Below are positions 12,543 through 20,515 of a stretch of 64,000 nt of DNA, piece after piece (position 1 is the stretch's first letter; the number at the start of each line of letters is the position of its first letter). The notes below the pieces were generated by a model. That model worked only from the letters and a program-made list of their open reading frames with translations, ran no database searches and was not told where the DNA came from. Where the stretch lies: the NCBI RefSeq assembly GCF_000763375.1, contig NZ_JPSY01000001.1, positions 310,001 through 374,000 of the forward strand, read 5' to 3'. The position numbers and the translations under genes were made by a program. Origin of the DNA: Microbacterium profundi. GTDB taxonomy: Bacteria; Actinomycetota; Actinomycetes; Actinomycetales; Microbacteriaceae.

Positions 12543-13994
12543 TCACGGTGTCGGGGTCGGCGTCTCGGTCGGCGGGTGCAGCGTCTGCTGCGCGAGGTCG
12601 CGGACGAAGGCGTAGTCCGGCTCGAACTCGTCGATGCCGTTCTCGGGCACCAGCTCGATCGGCGTGACCGGCAGCTCCTTCGCCTTCATCATCAGGTCGA
12701 AGAACTCCGGCAGCTTGTCCCTTGGCAGATCCGTGTCGACGAGCACAGTGCCGGCGGACGCGATCTCGTTGAAGCGGGTCAGCACATTCTCGGGCGTGAA
12801 CTGGTCGAGGATCGCGATCTGCAGCTCACGCTGGCGCTGCATGCGATCCCAGTCGCTGGTCGTGTACCGCGATCGCGCGTACCACTGGGCGGTATCGCCG
12901 TCCATGCGCTGCTGCCCAGGCTCGATCCAGCCGATCGCCCACTCGTTGACGTCTGTGCCGGTCCAGCTCTCCGGCGGACCGCCCTTCGGCAGACGCTCGG
13001 TGACGTTGATGTCGACGCCTCCGAGGGCGTCGATCATGGCTGCGAAGCCGTTCATGTCGATGAAGATGTAGTACGGGATCTCGATCCCGAGAATGCCCTC
13101 CGCGGCATCCTTCGTCGCCTCGATACCGGGCGCTGACCCCTGGGCTGCGGCATCCGGGTAGAGCTCGGCGCCTTGATCGTCACGACAGACCTCGGCCGCG
13201 TAGCGGATGTGGTTCATCCACCCGTCCCACCCGCAGGTCGGCGACGCGTGCCCTTCGAAGCCGCCAGGATACAGCGCCTGCATCGGGCTTCCCTCGCTGA
13301 ACGGCGCATTCGGCAGTTCGCGCGGGATACCGAAGATCGTCGTCGCACCTGTCGTGGCGTTGACGGACACCACCGAGATGCTGTCGAAGCGCATGGAGTC
13401 GCGGCCGTCGCCGCTGTCCGCGCCGAGCAGCAGGATGTTGTAATAGCCTTCGCTGGGCTCGACGCTCGGTCCGCTCTGACCGAAGATGTCATCGATCGCG
13501 CCCTTGCTGGCACCGGCGACGCTCGCCGCGTAACCCGCACCGCCGCCGAGAAGGCCCACGATGATCAGCGCCACGACCGGAATCGCGAAACGCGAAGCCT
13601 GCGGCATCTTGACGAGGCGCACGAGGCGCAGTGTGTCGAAGGTCAGCACGACCCACAGCACCGCGTAGGCGACGAACAGCACCTGGAGCAGCGTCAGAAC
13701 GAACCAGTTCGTGACCACCGAGATGAGCACCGAACGCCAGAAAAGCGCCGAGACGACAGCGAGCACGATGAGGAACCAGCTCAGCAGCGTGGCCACCAGG
13801 CCGAAACGGCCGAGTCTGCGGTTGCCTCCGGCGAGCACCTGCGCGGAACCGGGGATCAGCACGTTCATCACGACCAGCCACCAGCCACGGCGACCCATGA
13901 AGGCCGGATCGGCCGCATCGGGATTGCGCAGCGGGCGGGGCTCGATCAGACGGCGCCCGCTCCGTATCGCCGCGCCGGGAGCGGCAACCGTCAC
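12543..13994 (-). CDS. LytR-CpsA-Psr (LCP) family protein with four N-terminal membrane segments
   Basis: 483 aa. LCP enzymes transfer wall polymers from undecaprenyl carriers to peptidoglycan. Four hydrophobic helices occupy about residues 35-155. The LCP domain follows (about 185-420) with [20 protein letters not shown], the FGIPREL motif, and the arginine-rich [22 protein letters not shown], which binds the pyrophosphate lipid. The tail is Thr/Pro rich. The ATG overlaps the purE stop (ATGA), so it is translated from the purE mRNA. Multi-helix anchors replace the single N-terminal helix of classic LCPs. It faces the DUF4012 gene convergently with 21 bp between. Confidence 0.92.
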   Translation of the reverse strand: MTVAAPGAAIRSGRRLIEPRPLRNPDAADPAFMGRRGWWLVVMNVLIPGSAQVLAGGNRRLGRFGLVATLLSWFLIVLAVVSALFWRSVLISVVTNWFVLTLLQVLFVAYAVLWVVLTFDTLRLVRLVKMPQASRFAIPVVALIIVGLLGGGAGYAASVAGASKGAIDDIFGQSGPSVEPSEGYYNILLLGADSGDGRDSMRFDSISVVSVNATTGATTIFGIPRELPNAPFSEGSPMQALYPGGFEGHASPTCGWDGWMNHIRYAAEVCRDDQGAELYPDAAAQGSAPGIEATKDAAEGILGIEIPYYIFIDMNGFAAMIDALGGVDINVTERLPKGGPPESWTGTDVNEWAIGWIEPGQQRMDGDTAQWYARSRYTTSDWDRMQRQRELQIAILDQFTPENVLTRFNEIASAGTVLVDTDLPRDKLPEFFDLMMKAKELPVTPIELVPENGIDEFEPDYAFVRDLAQQTLHPPTETPTPTP

Positions 13995-14506
13995 AGGGAG
14001 TCCTTCAGCCGTTCGTTCTTCTCCGCGACCTGCGACTCGAGAGTGCGAGCGTACTCCTCGAGCCGATCCGCCAGCGCGGCATCCGATGCGCCGAGGATGC
14101 GTGCCGCGAGGATGCCGGCGTTGCGAGCGCCGCCGATCGACACGGTGGCGACGGGGATGCCGGCGGGCATCTGCACGATCGAGAGCAGCGAGTCCATCCC
14201 GTCGAGATATGCGAGCGGCACAGGAACCCCGACGACCGGCAGCGGAGTCATCGATGCGAGCATGCCGGGCAGGTGCGCTGCTCCCCCGGCGCCGGCGATG
14301 ATGACGCGGATCCCTCTGCCCCGCGCCTCGCGCGCGTACTGCATCAGCTTGTCCGGCGTGCGGTGCGCCGAGACGACCTCGACCTCGTGCGCGATGCCGA
14401 ACTCGGTGAGGGCCTGGGAAGCGTCGCTCATCACGCGCCAGTCGGAGTCGGATCCCATCACGACGCCGACGACGGGCGCGGCAGAAGAGTGCAGTGGCTC
14501 AGTCAC
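13991..14506 (-). CDS. purE: 5-(carboxyamino)imidazole ribonucleotide mutase
   Basis: 171 aa class I PurE: rearranges N5-CAIR to CAIR in purine synthesis. The GSDSDW motif is near residue 20 and [11 protein letters not shown] in the middle marks the active site; length is normal. The GTG start is preceded by GGGGAG and, 6 nt upstream, TACCCT, so it may have its own promoter downstream of the repeat array that separates it from purK. Its stop overlaps the LCP gene. Confidence 0.96.
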   Translation of the reverse strand: MTEPLHSSAAPVVGVVMGSDSDWRVMSDASQALTEFGIAHEVEVVSAHRTPDKLMQYAREARGRGIRVIIAGAGGAAHLPGMLASMTPLPVVGVPVPLAYLDGMDSLLSIVQMPAGIPVATVSIGGARNAGILAARILGASDAALADRLEEYARTLESQVAEKNERLKDSL

Positions 14507-14512
14507 CTCCCC

Positions 14513-14518
14513 AGGGTA
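14513..14518 (-). promoter_or_regulatory. -10 box TACCCT before purE
   Basis: TACCCT, then GGGGAG, then GTG at 14506. The six intervening bases could also serve as a Shine-Dalgarno on a longer purK-purE transcript. Confidence 0.4.
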
Positions 14519-14564
14519 CTTTCCGCTCCCCTGGTTCGGCTGAACGGCGCGCCCTTCGCCGGCC

Positions 14565-14727
14565 CCTGAGCCTGTCGAGCCGGTCCCTGAGCCTGTCGAA
14601 GGGCCCCTGAGCCTGTCGAAGGGTCCCTGAGCCTGTCGAAAGGGCCCCTGAGCCTGTCGAAAGGGCCCCTGAGCCTGTCGAAAGGGCCCCTGAGCCTGTC
14701 GAGCCGGTCCCTGAGCCTGTCGAAGGG
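14565..14727. repeat. eight-copy tandem array, core CCTGAGCCTGTCGA
   Basis: Eight copies start at 14565, 14586, 14606, 14626, 14647, 14668, 14689 and 14710 (period 20-21 bp). On the transcribed strand each unit reads CCCTTCGACAGGCTCAGGG, whose ends (CCCT/AGGG) can pair. The array fills the space between the purK stop, at 14728, and the purE promoter. Isolated copies occur at 30372, 37958 and, degenerate, at 38368. Confidence 0.95.
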
Positions 14728-15870
14728 TCAGGCGAAATGGGCGGCTGCGGCCCGCGCGGTGTAGACGACGTCGTCGAGGTCATCGCCCACGACGTTCACG
14801 TGACCGACCTTGCGCCCGGGTCGCGCCGCCTTGCCGTACGTGTGGATCTTCGCCGAAGGATGCTCGGACATCGCGGCATCGAAGCGGTCCTCGAACGCGC
14901 CTTCTGCCGGGCCGCCGAGGATGTTGACCATCGCCGCCCACCGTGCGCGAGGCGACGTATCGCCCAATGGAAGATCGGCGACCGCGCGCAGGTGCTGCTC
15001 GAACTGGCCGGTGACGGCTCCGTCCTGGCTCCAGTGGCCGCTGTTGTGCGGGCGCATCGCCAGCTCGTTGACCAGGATGCGCTCATCGTCGGTCTCGAAG
15101 AGCTCGACCGCCAGCATCCCGGTGACGCCCAGTCCGTCTGCGATCTGCCGCCCGATCGCCTCGGCGACCACCGCCAGCCGCTCACTCGCGCCCGGTGCCG
15201 GTGCGAAGACCTCTGCACACACCCCGTCGCGCTGCACGGTCTCCACGACGGGATATGCGACCACCTGTCCGCTCGGCCGGCGCGCGACCTGCTGAGCGAG
15301 CTCGCGAGTGAACGACACCACCTCTTCCACGAGCAGTGCATCGCCTGCACCGGTCGCCCTGTCGGCTGCCAGGGCGTCGAACCAGTCGGCCGCGTCCTCA
15401 GCAACGCGCACGACGCGCACTCCCTTGCCGTCGTACCCGCCACGCGGGGTCTTCACGACGGCCTTGCCGCCGTGGTCGTCGAGGAACGTCTGCAGCTCGG
15501 CGGTGTCGCGCACGGCGGACCAATCCGGCTGCGGCACACCGAGCTCGGCGAGGCGCGCACGCATGACGAGTTTGTCCTGCGCGTACTGCAGGGCATCAGG
15601 ACCCGGATGCACCGCGACGCCTTCCGCGACGAGCGCTTTCAGCACGTCCTGAGGGACGTGCTCGTGATCGAACGTGACGACGTCGACGTCGTTGACGAAC
15701 GCTCGCACGGTGTCGAGGTCACGGTAATCGCCCACAGCGGTCGCCGCCAGCTGCGCCGACATCCCTTCGGACTCGGCCAGCACCCGGATGTCGAGCCCCA
15801 GCTCCACCGCCGGAGCGATCATCATCCTGGCCAGCTGTCCGCCGCCGATCACTCCTACACGCAACGCCAT
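14728..15870 (-). CDS. purK: 5-(carboxyamino)imidazole ribonucleotide synthase
   Basis: 380 aa ATP-grasp enzyme that makes N5-CAIR from AIR, bicarbonate and ATP, the substrate of PurE downstream. [12 protein letters not shown] is at the N terminus, the ATP-grasp loop [10 protein letters not shown] in the middle, and [13 protein letters not shown] marks the metal/ATP site. The ATG at 15870 has GGAG 6 nt upstream; the open frame goes 24 codons further into repeat sequence. The stop codon abuts the tandem repeat array. Confidence 0.96.
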   Translation of the reverse strand: MALRVGVIGGGQLARMMIAPAVELGLDIRVLAESEGMSAQLAATAVGDYRDLDTVRAFVNDVDVVTFDHEHVPQDVLKALVAEGVAVHPGPDALQYAQDKLVMRARLAELGVPQPDWSAVRDTAELQTFLDDHGGKAVVKTPRGGYDGKGVRVVRVAEDAADWFDALAADRATGAGDALLVEEVVSFTRELAQQVARRPSGQVVAYPVVETVQRDGVCAEVFAPAPGASERLAVVAEAIGRQIADGLGVTGMLAVELFETDDERILVNELAMRPHNSGHWSQDGAVTGQFEQHLRAVADLPLGDTSPRARWAAMVNILGGPAEGAFEDRFDAAMSEHPSAKIHTYGKAARPGRKVGHVNVVGDDLDDVVYTARAAAAHFA

Positions 15871-15915
15871 CGAGATCTCCGTTCGTCGTGGCCATTCTCT
15901 CGCATATGGGGAGGA

Positions 15916-15971
15916 CGTTTCGACTCGCTGACGCTCGCTCAACGCGTTTCGTCTCGCTGCGCTCGCTCAAC
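15916..15971. repeat. two direct copies of a dispersed GAGCGAGCG-type repeat
   Basis: Two ~27-bp copies (15916-15943 and 15945-15971) of a motif reading, on the minus strand, GTTGAGCGAGCG-(C)AGCGAG-CGAAACG. The same family forms the inverted repeat at 25999-26157. It lies between the PH-domain gene and purK. Confidence 0.85.
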
Positions 15972-15993
15972 GACCCGCGAAGGAGGGGCGCGC

Positions 15994-16548
15994 TCAGTGG
16001 TCGGAGTCGGGATCGGACATCGACTGCGCGTCGCGGTGAGCGAGGATCTGGTTCACCTCGATCTGATCCGCCAGAGCCTCGTGCACGAGTGTGACGTTGG
16101 GCACGTTCGCGAGCCGCAATGGGGTGTCGACCCCGTTGGAGAGTGTGATGGTTCCCGCACCCCACATGCGCTGCACGACACCCCGCCGCACGCCGATCGA
16201 GTACCCGCGGACGTGGGACATCTCACGACTCCGCCGTGCGCCCATCCCCTCGCGCACGACCACGCGCCGCGTGGTGACCGCATAACTGCGCGAGGCCCAG
16301 ACGAGGAACGGAATCAGCACGCCGAACAGGACCAGCGCGGCGGCTGCGGCGATCAGCATCCAGTTCTCGAAACCGGCGGGAAGGTTCCCGTAGAAGAACC
16401 CGGTGGCGCCTGCCACCGCGATGAGCAGCAGGGCCGACCAGAACAGTCGCCGCGCGTGACTGCGGAACCGCGCGATGAGAAGCTCTTCGGCGGGTGCGCC
16501 TGGCGGCGGCATCATCGGCCGCCCTCCGAGTGTCACGGGCTGGGTCAC
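15994..16548 (-). CDS. PH domain-containing (YdbS-type bPH2) membrane protein
   Basis: 184 aa with two hydrophobic helices (about 38-58 and 65-85) followed by a bacterial PH domain: SYAVTTRRVVVREGMGARRSREMSHVRGYSIGVRRG, then GTITLSNG. The position between birA and purK matches the order remembered for other actinobacteria, including M. tuberculosis (Rv3278c). No molecular function is established. The GTG start has GGAGGG directly before it and a CACAAT box 6 nt upstream. Confidence 0.85.
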   Translation of the reverse strand: MTQPVTLGGRPMMPPPGAPAEELLIARFRSHARRLFWSALLLIAVAGATGFFYGNLPAGFENWMLIAAAAALVLFGVLIPFLVWASRSYAVTTRRVVVREGMGARRSREMSHVRGYSIGVRRGVVQRMWGAGTITLSNGVDTPLRLANVPNVTLVHEALADQIEVNQILAHRDAQSMSDPDSDH

Positions 16549-16624
16549 CCCTCCATTGTGCCTGGCGTGTCGGACATCGCCCGCCAGCGGTCGGCGTGTC
16601 CTGCCCGGCCGGCCGGATGCCCAC

Positions 16625-17389
16625 TCACTTCAGGCGCGCGTGCACGACGTCGCCGGCCGCGATCAGGTGCTCGATGCCGTCGCTGCGGACGCAGAGTCGG
16701 CCGTCCGACTCCAGACGCAGCGCGGTGCCGTGCAGGACCGTGCCGTCGGGAAGCGAGACGTCGACCTCTCGGCCGAGGCTGGCGCATCGGGCGGAGACCG
16801 CGGCATGCACGCCGCTGCGCACGGCATCTCCCCACGTGACGAGCGACGCGACGAGATCGCCCAGCCGTCCGACGTATGCGGCGACGAGCAGATCGGCGTC
16901 GGCACTCTCGCCCAGGACGGCGAACGACGTCGCAGTGGGAACCGGGAGCTGCTTCTCGGTCATCGCAGTATTGACACCGGCGCCGACGACGACGGCGCCG
17001 CCGGTCGATTCGGCCAGGATGCCGCTGATCTTGCGCCCGTCGACCAGGACGTCGTTCGGCCACTTCACGCCGACGTCGTGACCAGGGAGCTGTGCGGAGA
17101 CGGCCTGTGCCATCGCCACTCCGGCGATGAGAGGGATCCATCCCATCGCCTCGGGCGAGGAGGGCAGTTCTCGCAACAGAACCGAGATCGCCAGAGCCGA
17201 ACCGGCCGGCGACACCCACGATCGATCGAGCCTCCCCCGTCCGGCCGTCTGGTTGTCGGTGAGGAGCACCGACAGGTGCGGCCACGCCTCGGTGTCCGAC
17301 GAGAGCACGCGCAATGCCGCATTCGTCGATGCGGATTCGTCGATCGCCTCGAAACGGGATGCGACGGCTTCAGTCTCTGGGTACTGCAT
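16625..17389 (-). CDS. birA: biotin--[acetyl-CoA-carboxylase] ligase
   Basis: 254 aa monofunctional biotin protein ligase; it activates biotin to biotinyl-AMP and attaches it to carboxylase carrier domains. The biotin/AMP loop GRGRLDRSW is at 50-58 (family GRGRxGRxW; Asp replaces Gly at the fifth position), and KWPNDVLVDGRKISGIL starts at 109. There is no N-terminal helix-turn-helix, so it is not a repressor of the E. coli kind. The ATG is preceded by TAGACT with a 7-nt gap. Confidence 0.95.
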   Translation of the reverse strand: MQYPETEAVASRFEAIDESASTNAALRVLSSDTEAWPHLSVLLTDNQTAGRGRLDRSWVSPAGSALAISVLLRELPSSPEAMGWIPLIAGVAMAQAVSAQLPGHDVGVKWPNDVLVDGRKISGILAESTGGAVVVGAGVNTAMTEKQLPVPTATSFAVLGESADADLLVAAYVGRLGDLVASLVTWGDAVRSGVHAAVSARCASLGREVDVSLPDGTVLHGTALRLESDGRLCVRSDGIEHLIAAGDVVHARLK

Positions 17390-17396
17390 AGTGGTC

Positions 17397-17402
17397 AGTC
17401 TA
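17397..17402 (-). promoter_or_regulatory. -10 box TAGACT before birA
   Basis: TAGACT followed by 7 nt and the ATG at 17389, with no Shine-Dalgarno: a leaderless arrangement. Confidence 0.55.
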
Positions 17403-17422
17403 CGGAGCGGGAGCGTCCGCCA

Positions 17423-17809
17423 TCAGAGTCGCGCGTCCTTGATCCAGTCTTCGTCCAACCCGAGCAGGGTCGCGTCGCTGGTCAAGAAGGTGAACCGTTC
17501 CTGCTTCGCCTGAGCGAGCAGAAGCCGATCGAACGGGTCATGCCGGACGAGAGATTCGAATCCCAATAGGGCACCGGCGTGTGAAGCGAGGAGCGGTAGC
17601 TCGGTCAATCCCGACGACCGGAAGATCTCAGGGAACGTCTCGCCTCCTGGCAACGACGTGCGACCCAGCATGTGATTGATCGTGATCTCGGTGACGGACA
17701 CCGAAGAGTAGTGCACCTGAGTCGCGACATCTATGAGCCCGCGGCTCGCCAGCCCGAGCCGAGGGCTGTCGTGCACCAACCAGATCAGCGCGTTGGTGTC
17801 GAGCAGCAT
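17423..17809 (-). CDS. VapC-type PIN-domain toxin
   Basis: 128 aa PIN-domain ribonuclease of a type II toxin-antitoxin module. The acidic residues expected of the Mg-binding site are all present: Asp4 in LLDTNALIW, Glu41, Asp91/Asp94 in HDPFDRLLLAQA and Asp112 in TSDATLL. The ATG overlaps the antitoxin stop by 1 nt (TGATG), the usual coupling. It looks intact. RNA target unknown. It converges on no gene; birA lies downstream on the same strand. Confidence 0.9.
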   Translation of the reverse strand: MLLDTNALIWLVHDSPRLGLASRGLIDVATQVHYSSVSVTEITINHMLGRTSLPGGETFPEIFRSSGLTELPLLASHAGALLGFESLVRHDPFDRLLLAQAKQERFTFLTSDATLLGLDEDWIKDARL

Positions 17810-18045
17810 CAGCTGCGTCGCCCGTAGAACAGATCGTTGATCTCTTCGTCCACCCCGTCGAACAACGACGGATCGTGCTCGGGTTCGTCTGCCGCGAGTC
17901 CGTATACGACAGTGAGTTCACGGTGGGGAACGATGTCCACAAGCGGTCGACCCGCGCGTGCGATCGTGACCTTCTCGCCTTCGAGAACGCGTGCGATCAG
18001 CGAAGAGAGCTGGCTCTTCGCCTCGTGCATGTTCATCTGGGCCAT
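17809..18045 (-). CDS. Phd/YefM-type antitoxin partnered with the PIN toxin
   Basis: 78 aa. The N terminus MNMHEAKSQLSSLIARVLEGEKVTIARAGRPLVDIVP is the standard Phd/YefM DNA-binding fold; the C-terminal half (EHDPSLFDGVDEEINDLFYG) is acidic and likely wraps the toxin. I prefer the ATG at 18045 over the GTG one codon upstream because a TAAGCT -10 lies exactly 6 nt before it. A palindrome overlapping that -10 suggests autoregulation. Confidence 0.88.
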   Translation of the reverse strand: MAQMNMHEAKSQLSSLIARVLEGEKVTIARAGRPLVDIVPHRELTVVYGLAADEPEHDPSLFDGVDEEINDLFYGRRS

Positions 18046-18051
18046 CACCCT

Positions 18052-18063
18052 AGCTTAGCTAAG
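18052..18063 (-). promoter_or_regulatory. toxin-antitoxin promoter with overlapping palindromic operator
   Basis: TAAGCT (18052-18057) sits 6 nt before the antitoxin ATG. It overlaps the perfect 10-bp palindrome CTTAGCTAAG (18054-18063). An antitoxin or TA complex bound there would block RNA polymerase, the usual autoregulation of phd/yefM-type operons. Confidence 0.65.
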
Positions 18064-18092
18064 TCGGGCCCGTTCCAAAAGAGTTCCCCGGC

Positions 18093-19382
18093 TCAGCCGT
18101 GGAGCTGCTCGTCCTTGTCCTCTTCATCATCGTCGTCCTCACCGGACTTGATCGCGCCCATCTCGCGTATCTGCCACTCGCCCCATTCGCCCATCAACTG
18201 CGCGATGGCGGCGTGGAACTTCGCGGTGGCGACGCCGGGCGTCGTGTCGCCGAAGTAGCGCTGCACCCACATGCGCAGCCGCATGATGGCGTCCTCGTCG
18301 CCACGGACGCGTTCGACCTCGCGCACGACGTCGGCCGCGGCATCCGCGCTCAGCCACTCGCAGTCGGAGAGATACCCGCCGGTGTCCACCGACGCGCGCT
18401 CGTCGACCGGACGCGTGATCATGAGCGGCTTGCCCGCCGCCAGGCGGTCGTAGACCATCGCGGAGATGTCGACGATCGCGACGTCGGCGGAGGCGAGCTG
18501 CCAGCCGAGCTCCGGGCCGTCGTCGTAGACGTGCTGCGCGCGGGGGTCCGCGTTGTTCGCCGCGGCGATCGCCGCGATGATCCGTCTGTGCGCGGCGCCG
18601 TACTCGTCGTCGACCACACCGCTGCGCGGGTGAGGTCGGTAGATGACACGATGCGATCCGGACGCCAGCAGGGCACCCACGAGCGTCTCGCCGTGAGTGG
18701 CGATCGATCCGTAGTGCGCGCTGGGGCGATCGCCCTCCCACGTCGGGGCGTACAGCACGACGGTGCGCTCGTCAGGGGTGTACGGCAGCGTGCCGGAGAA
18801 GTGATCGGCCTGCGGACGCCCGATCTCGATCGTGCGGCGGTCGACGTCGTAGTCCCAGAGCGTGCGGGACAGACGATCTCGCGCGGCCTGGCCTGCGACC
18901 AGCGCGTAATCGTAGGCCTTGTACTGGTTCGTCGTCATGTACATCTTGTCGGACTCGCCGTGGTTGATGAACACGTGCCAGCGCCGGCCGTAGCGGAACA
19001 TCTGGAAATTGCGCGTGTTCTGATTCACGTACAGCACGATGCGGATGTCCTGGTCGCGGATGAAGCGCTCGAGATCGCGCACCGTCGGCACGAACGCGAC
19101 CGGCGGCGCGTCCTCCGCGATGAGGTGCTCCGCCCCGATCGGGTTGCGCGCGAGCACGACCACAGGCCAGAGCTTGTCGAGTTCGGCGAGCGGGCGGTAC
19201 CACTGGCGCATCTGGTACATGTTCACCGCACCGTCTGCGAAGTACACCGCGACCTTGTAGTACTGCTCCGGATGCGGAGGCATCGCCTCGAGGGTGCGTC
19301 TGACGCGCTGCACCGCCATGCGCGAGCGCACGGCCTTGCGCAGCAGGCGATACGCCTTCTTGACATCTTTTACAGCACCCAC
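18093..19382 (-). CDS. CDP-glycerol glycerophosphotransferase family protein (first)
   Basis: 429 aa GT-B type protein of the TagB/TagF family, which adds glycerophosphate (or related polyol phosphate) to wall polymers. Visible blocks are FINHGESDKMYMTTNQYKAYD, DRRTIEIGRPQADHF, VVLYAPTWEGD and IVDISAMVYDRLAAGKPLM, the nucleotide/phosphate-binding C-terminal half. The tail is very acidic (SGEDDDDEEDKDEQ). I used the GTG at 19382; the open frame continues upstream but would run into the divergent GT2 gene. It is more distant from TagF than the two neighbours at 20516-23202, and lacks the HGTPLKR motif (HGESDKM instead). Confidence 0.8.
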   Translation of the reverse strand: MGAVKDVKKAYRLLRKAVRSRMAVQRVRRTLEAMPPHPEQYYKVAVYFADGAVNMYQMRQWYRPLAELDKLWPVVVLARNPIGAEHLIAEDAPPVAFVPTVRDLERFIRDQDIRIVLYVNQNTRNFQMFRYGRRWHVFINHGESDKMYMTTNQYKAYDYALVAGQAARDRLSRTLWDYDVDRRTIEIGRPQADHFSGTLPYTPDERTVVLYAPTWEGDRPSAHYGSIATHGETLVGALLASGSHRVIYRPHPRSGVVDDEYGAAHRRIIAAIAAANNADPRAQHVYDDGPELGWQLASADVAIVDISAMVYDRLAAGKPLMITRPVDERASVDTGGYLSDCEWLSADAAADVVREVERVRGDEDAIMRLRMWVQRYFGDTTPGVATAKFHAAIAQLMGEWGEWQIREMGAIKSGEDDDDEEDKDEQLHG

Positions 19383-19431
19383 ATGACAAGAGTACGCAGG
19401 CGGCGTCACCTCGCCATGACATGATCGGGGG

Positions 19432-20505
19432 GTGGCAGAGAACGATTCGGCAACGCCTTCGAACGGCGTGTCGTTCGTCATGCCCGTGCTGAACGAACGC
19501 GCCTACCTTGAGCACGCCGTCGCCTCGGTGCTCGAGCAGGAACTGGAGGGCCCCGCGGAGCTCGTCCTCGCACTCGGGCCCTCGACCGACGGGACGACCG
19601 AACTCGCGCAGCGCCTCGCCGCGCATGACGAGCGCATCCGCCTGGTCGACAACCCCGATGCGCACATCCCCGTCGGTCTCAACGCCGCGATCCGTGCCAG
19701 CCGCTTCCCGACGATCGTCAGGGTCGACGCGCACTCGGAGCTCTCCCCCGGCTACGCGCACCGTGCGCTCGCGACCCTTCGCCGTACCGGTGCCGCCAAT
19801 GTCGGCGGTGTGATGCGGGCCGACGGACGAACCCCGTTCCAGACGGCTGTGGCCCGCGCCTACAACTCTCCCATCGGACTCGGCGGCGGCGCCTACCACG
19901 GCACCGCTCACGAGGGCGAAGCCGAATCCGCGTACCTCGGGGTCATGCGCCGCGACGTCCTCGAGGAGGTCGGGCTCTTCGACGAATCGATCCGTCGCGG
20001 TGAGGACTGGGAACTGAACCTGCGCATCAGACAGGCCGGGCACAGGGTGTGGCTCGATCCGCAACTGTCAGTGACCTACTGGCCTCGCGAGAGCTGGTGG
20101 CGTCTGGCGCGTCAGTTCCGTGCCACCGGCGCCTGGCGAGGCGAACTCGTCCGGCGCTACGGGCGCAGCAACGGCCTGCGGTTCTTCGCGCCGCCGGCGC
20201 TGGTGCTCAACGTCGCACTCGCCCTGATCGTGGCGGTGCTGCAGCTGACCGGCGTTCTGAGCGGCGTCTGGTCGATCGTGGCGTCCGTCGTCTATCTGCC
20301 CCTGGTCGCCTACCTCCTGCTCGTCATCGCGATGGCACTGCGCCCGGGAGGCGGCAGAACCCCGCGCGAGCGCATCTGGACGCTCGCGGTGCTTCCGACC
20401 ATGCATCTGGCGTGGGGTGCGGGCTTCCTCGTCGGTGTGCTCCGCGGCGCCCGCGGCACCGTCGACGCCTCGCGCCTCGGTACGCAGAACACGCCGCTGC
20501 CATAG
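19432..20505 (+). CDS. family 2 glycosyltransferase (ExoA-like)
   Basis: 357 aa. GT-A fold at residues 12-230: SFVMPVLNERAYLEHAVASV, the metal-binding VRVDAHSEL (Asp99) and the RGEDWELNLRIRQAG block with the ED catalytic base. Two or three hydrophobic segments at about 255-345 form a C-terminal membrane anchor, as in succinoglycan ExoA-like transferases. The GTG is preceded by CATGAT with a 6-nt gap. It sits among glycerophosphotransferase genes, so it probably builds the linkage or side chains of the same polymer. Confidence 0.88.
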   Translation: MAENDSATPSNGVSFVMPVLNERAYLEHAVASVLEQELEGPAELVLALGPSTDGTTELAQRLAAHDERIRLVDNPDAHIPVGLNAAIRASRFPTIVRVDAHSELSPGYAHRALATLRRTGAANVGGVMRADGRTPFQTAVARAYNSPIGLGGGAYHGTAHEGEAESAYLGVMRRDVLEEVGLFDESIRRGEDWELNLRIRQAGHRVWLDPQLSVTYWPRESWWRLARQFRATGAWRGELVRRYGRSNGLRFFAPPALVLNVALALIVAVLQLTGVLSGVWSIVASVVYLPLVAYLLLVIAMALRPGGGRTPRERIWTLAVLPTMHLAWGAGFLVGVLRGARGTVDASRLGTQNTPLP

Positions 20506-20515
20506 GCGCGGCGTG

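Noticed and set aside
14565..14727. CRISPR array
   Set aside because: Units are contiguous with 20-21 bp period and no unique spacers; no cas genes nearby.
14737..16839. 700-codon open frame on the plus strand
   Set aside because: Fully antisense to purK, the PH-domain gene and birA; composition is Arg/His/Asp shadow coding from high G+C, with no recognisable family.
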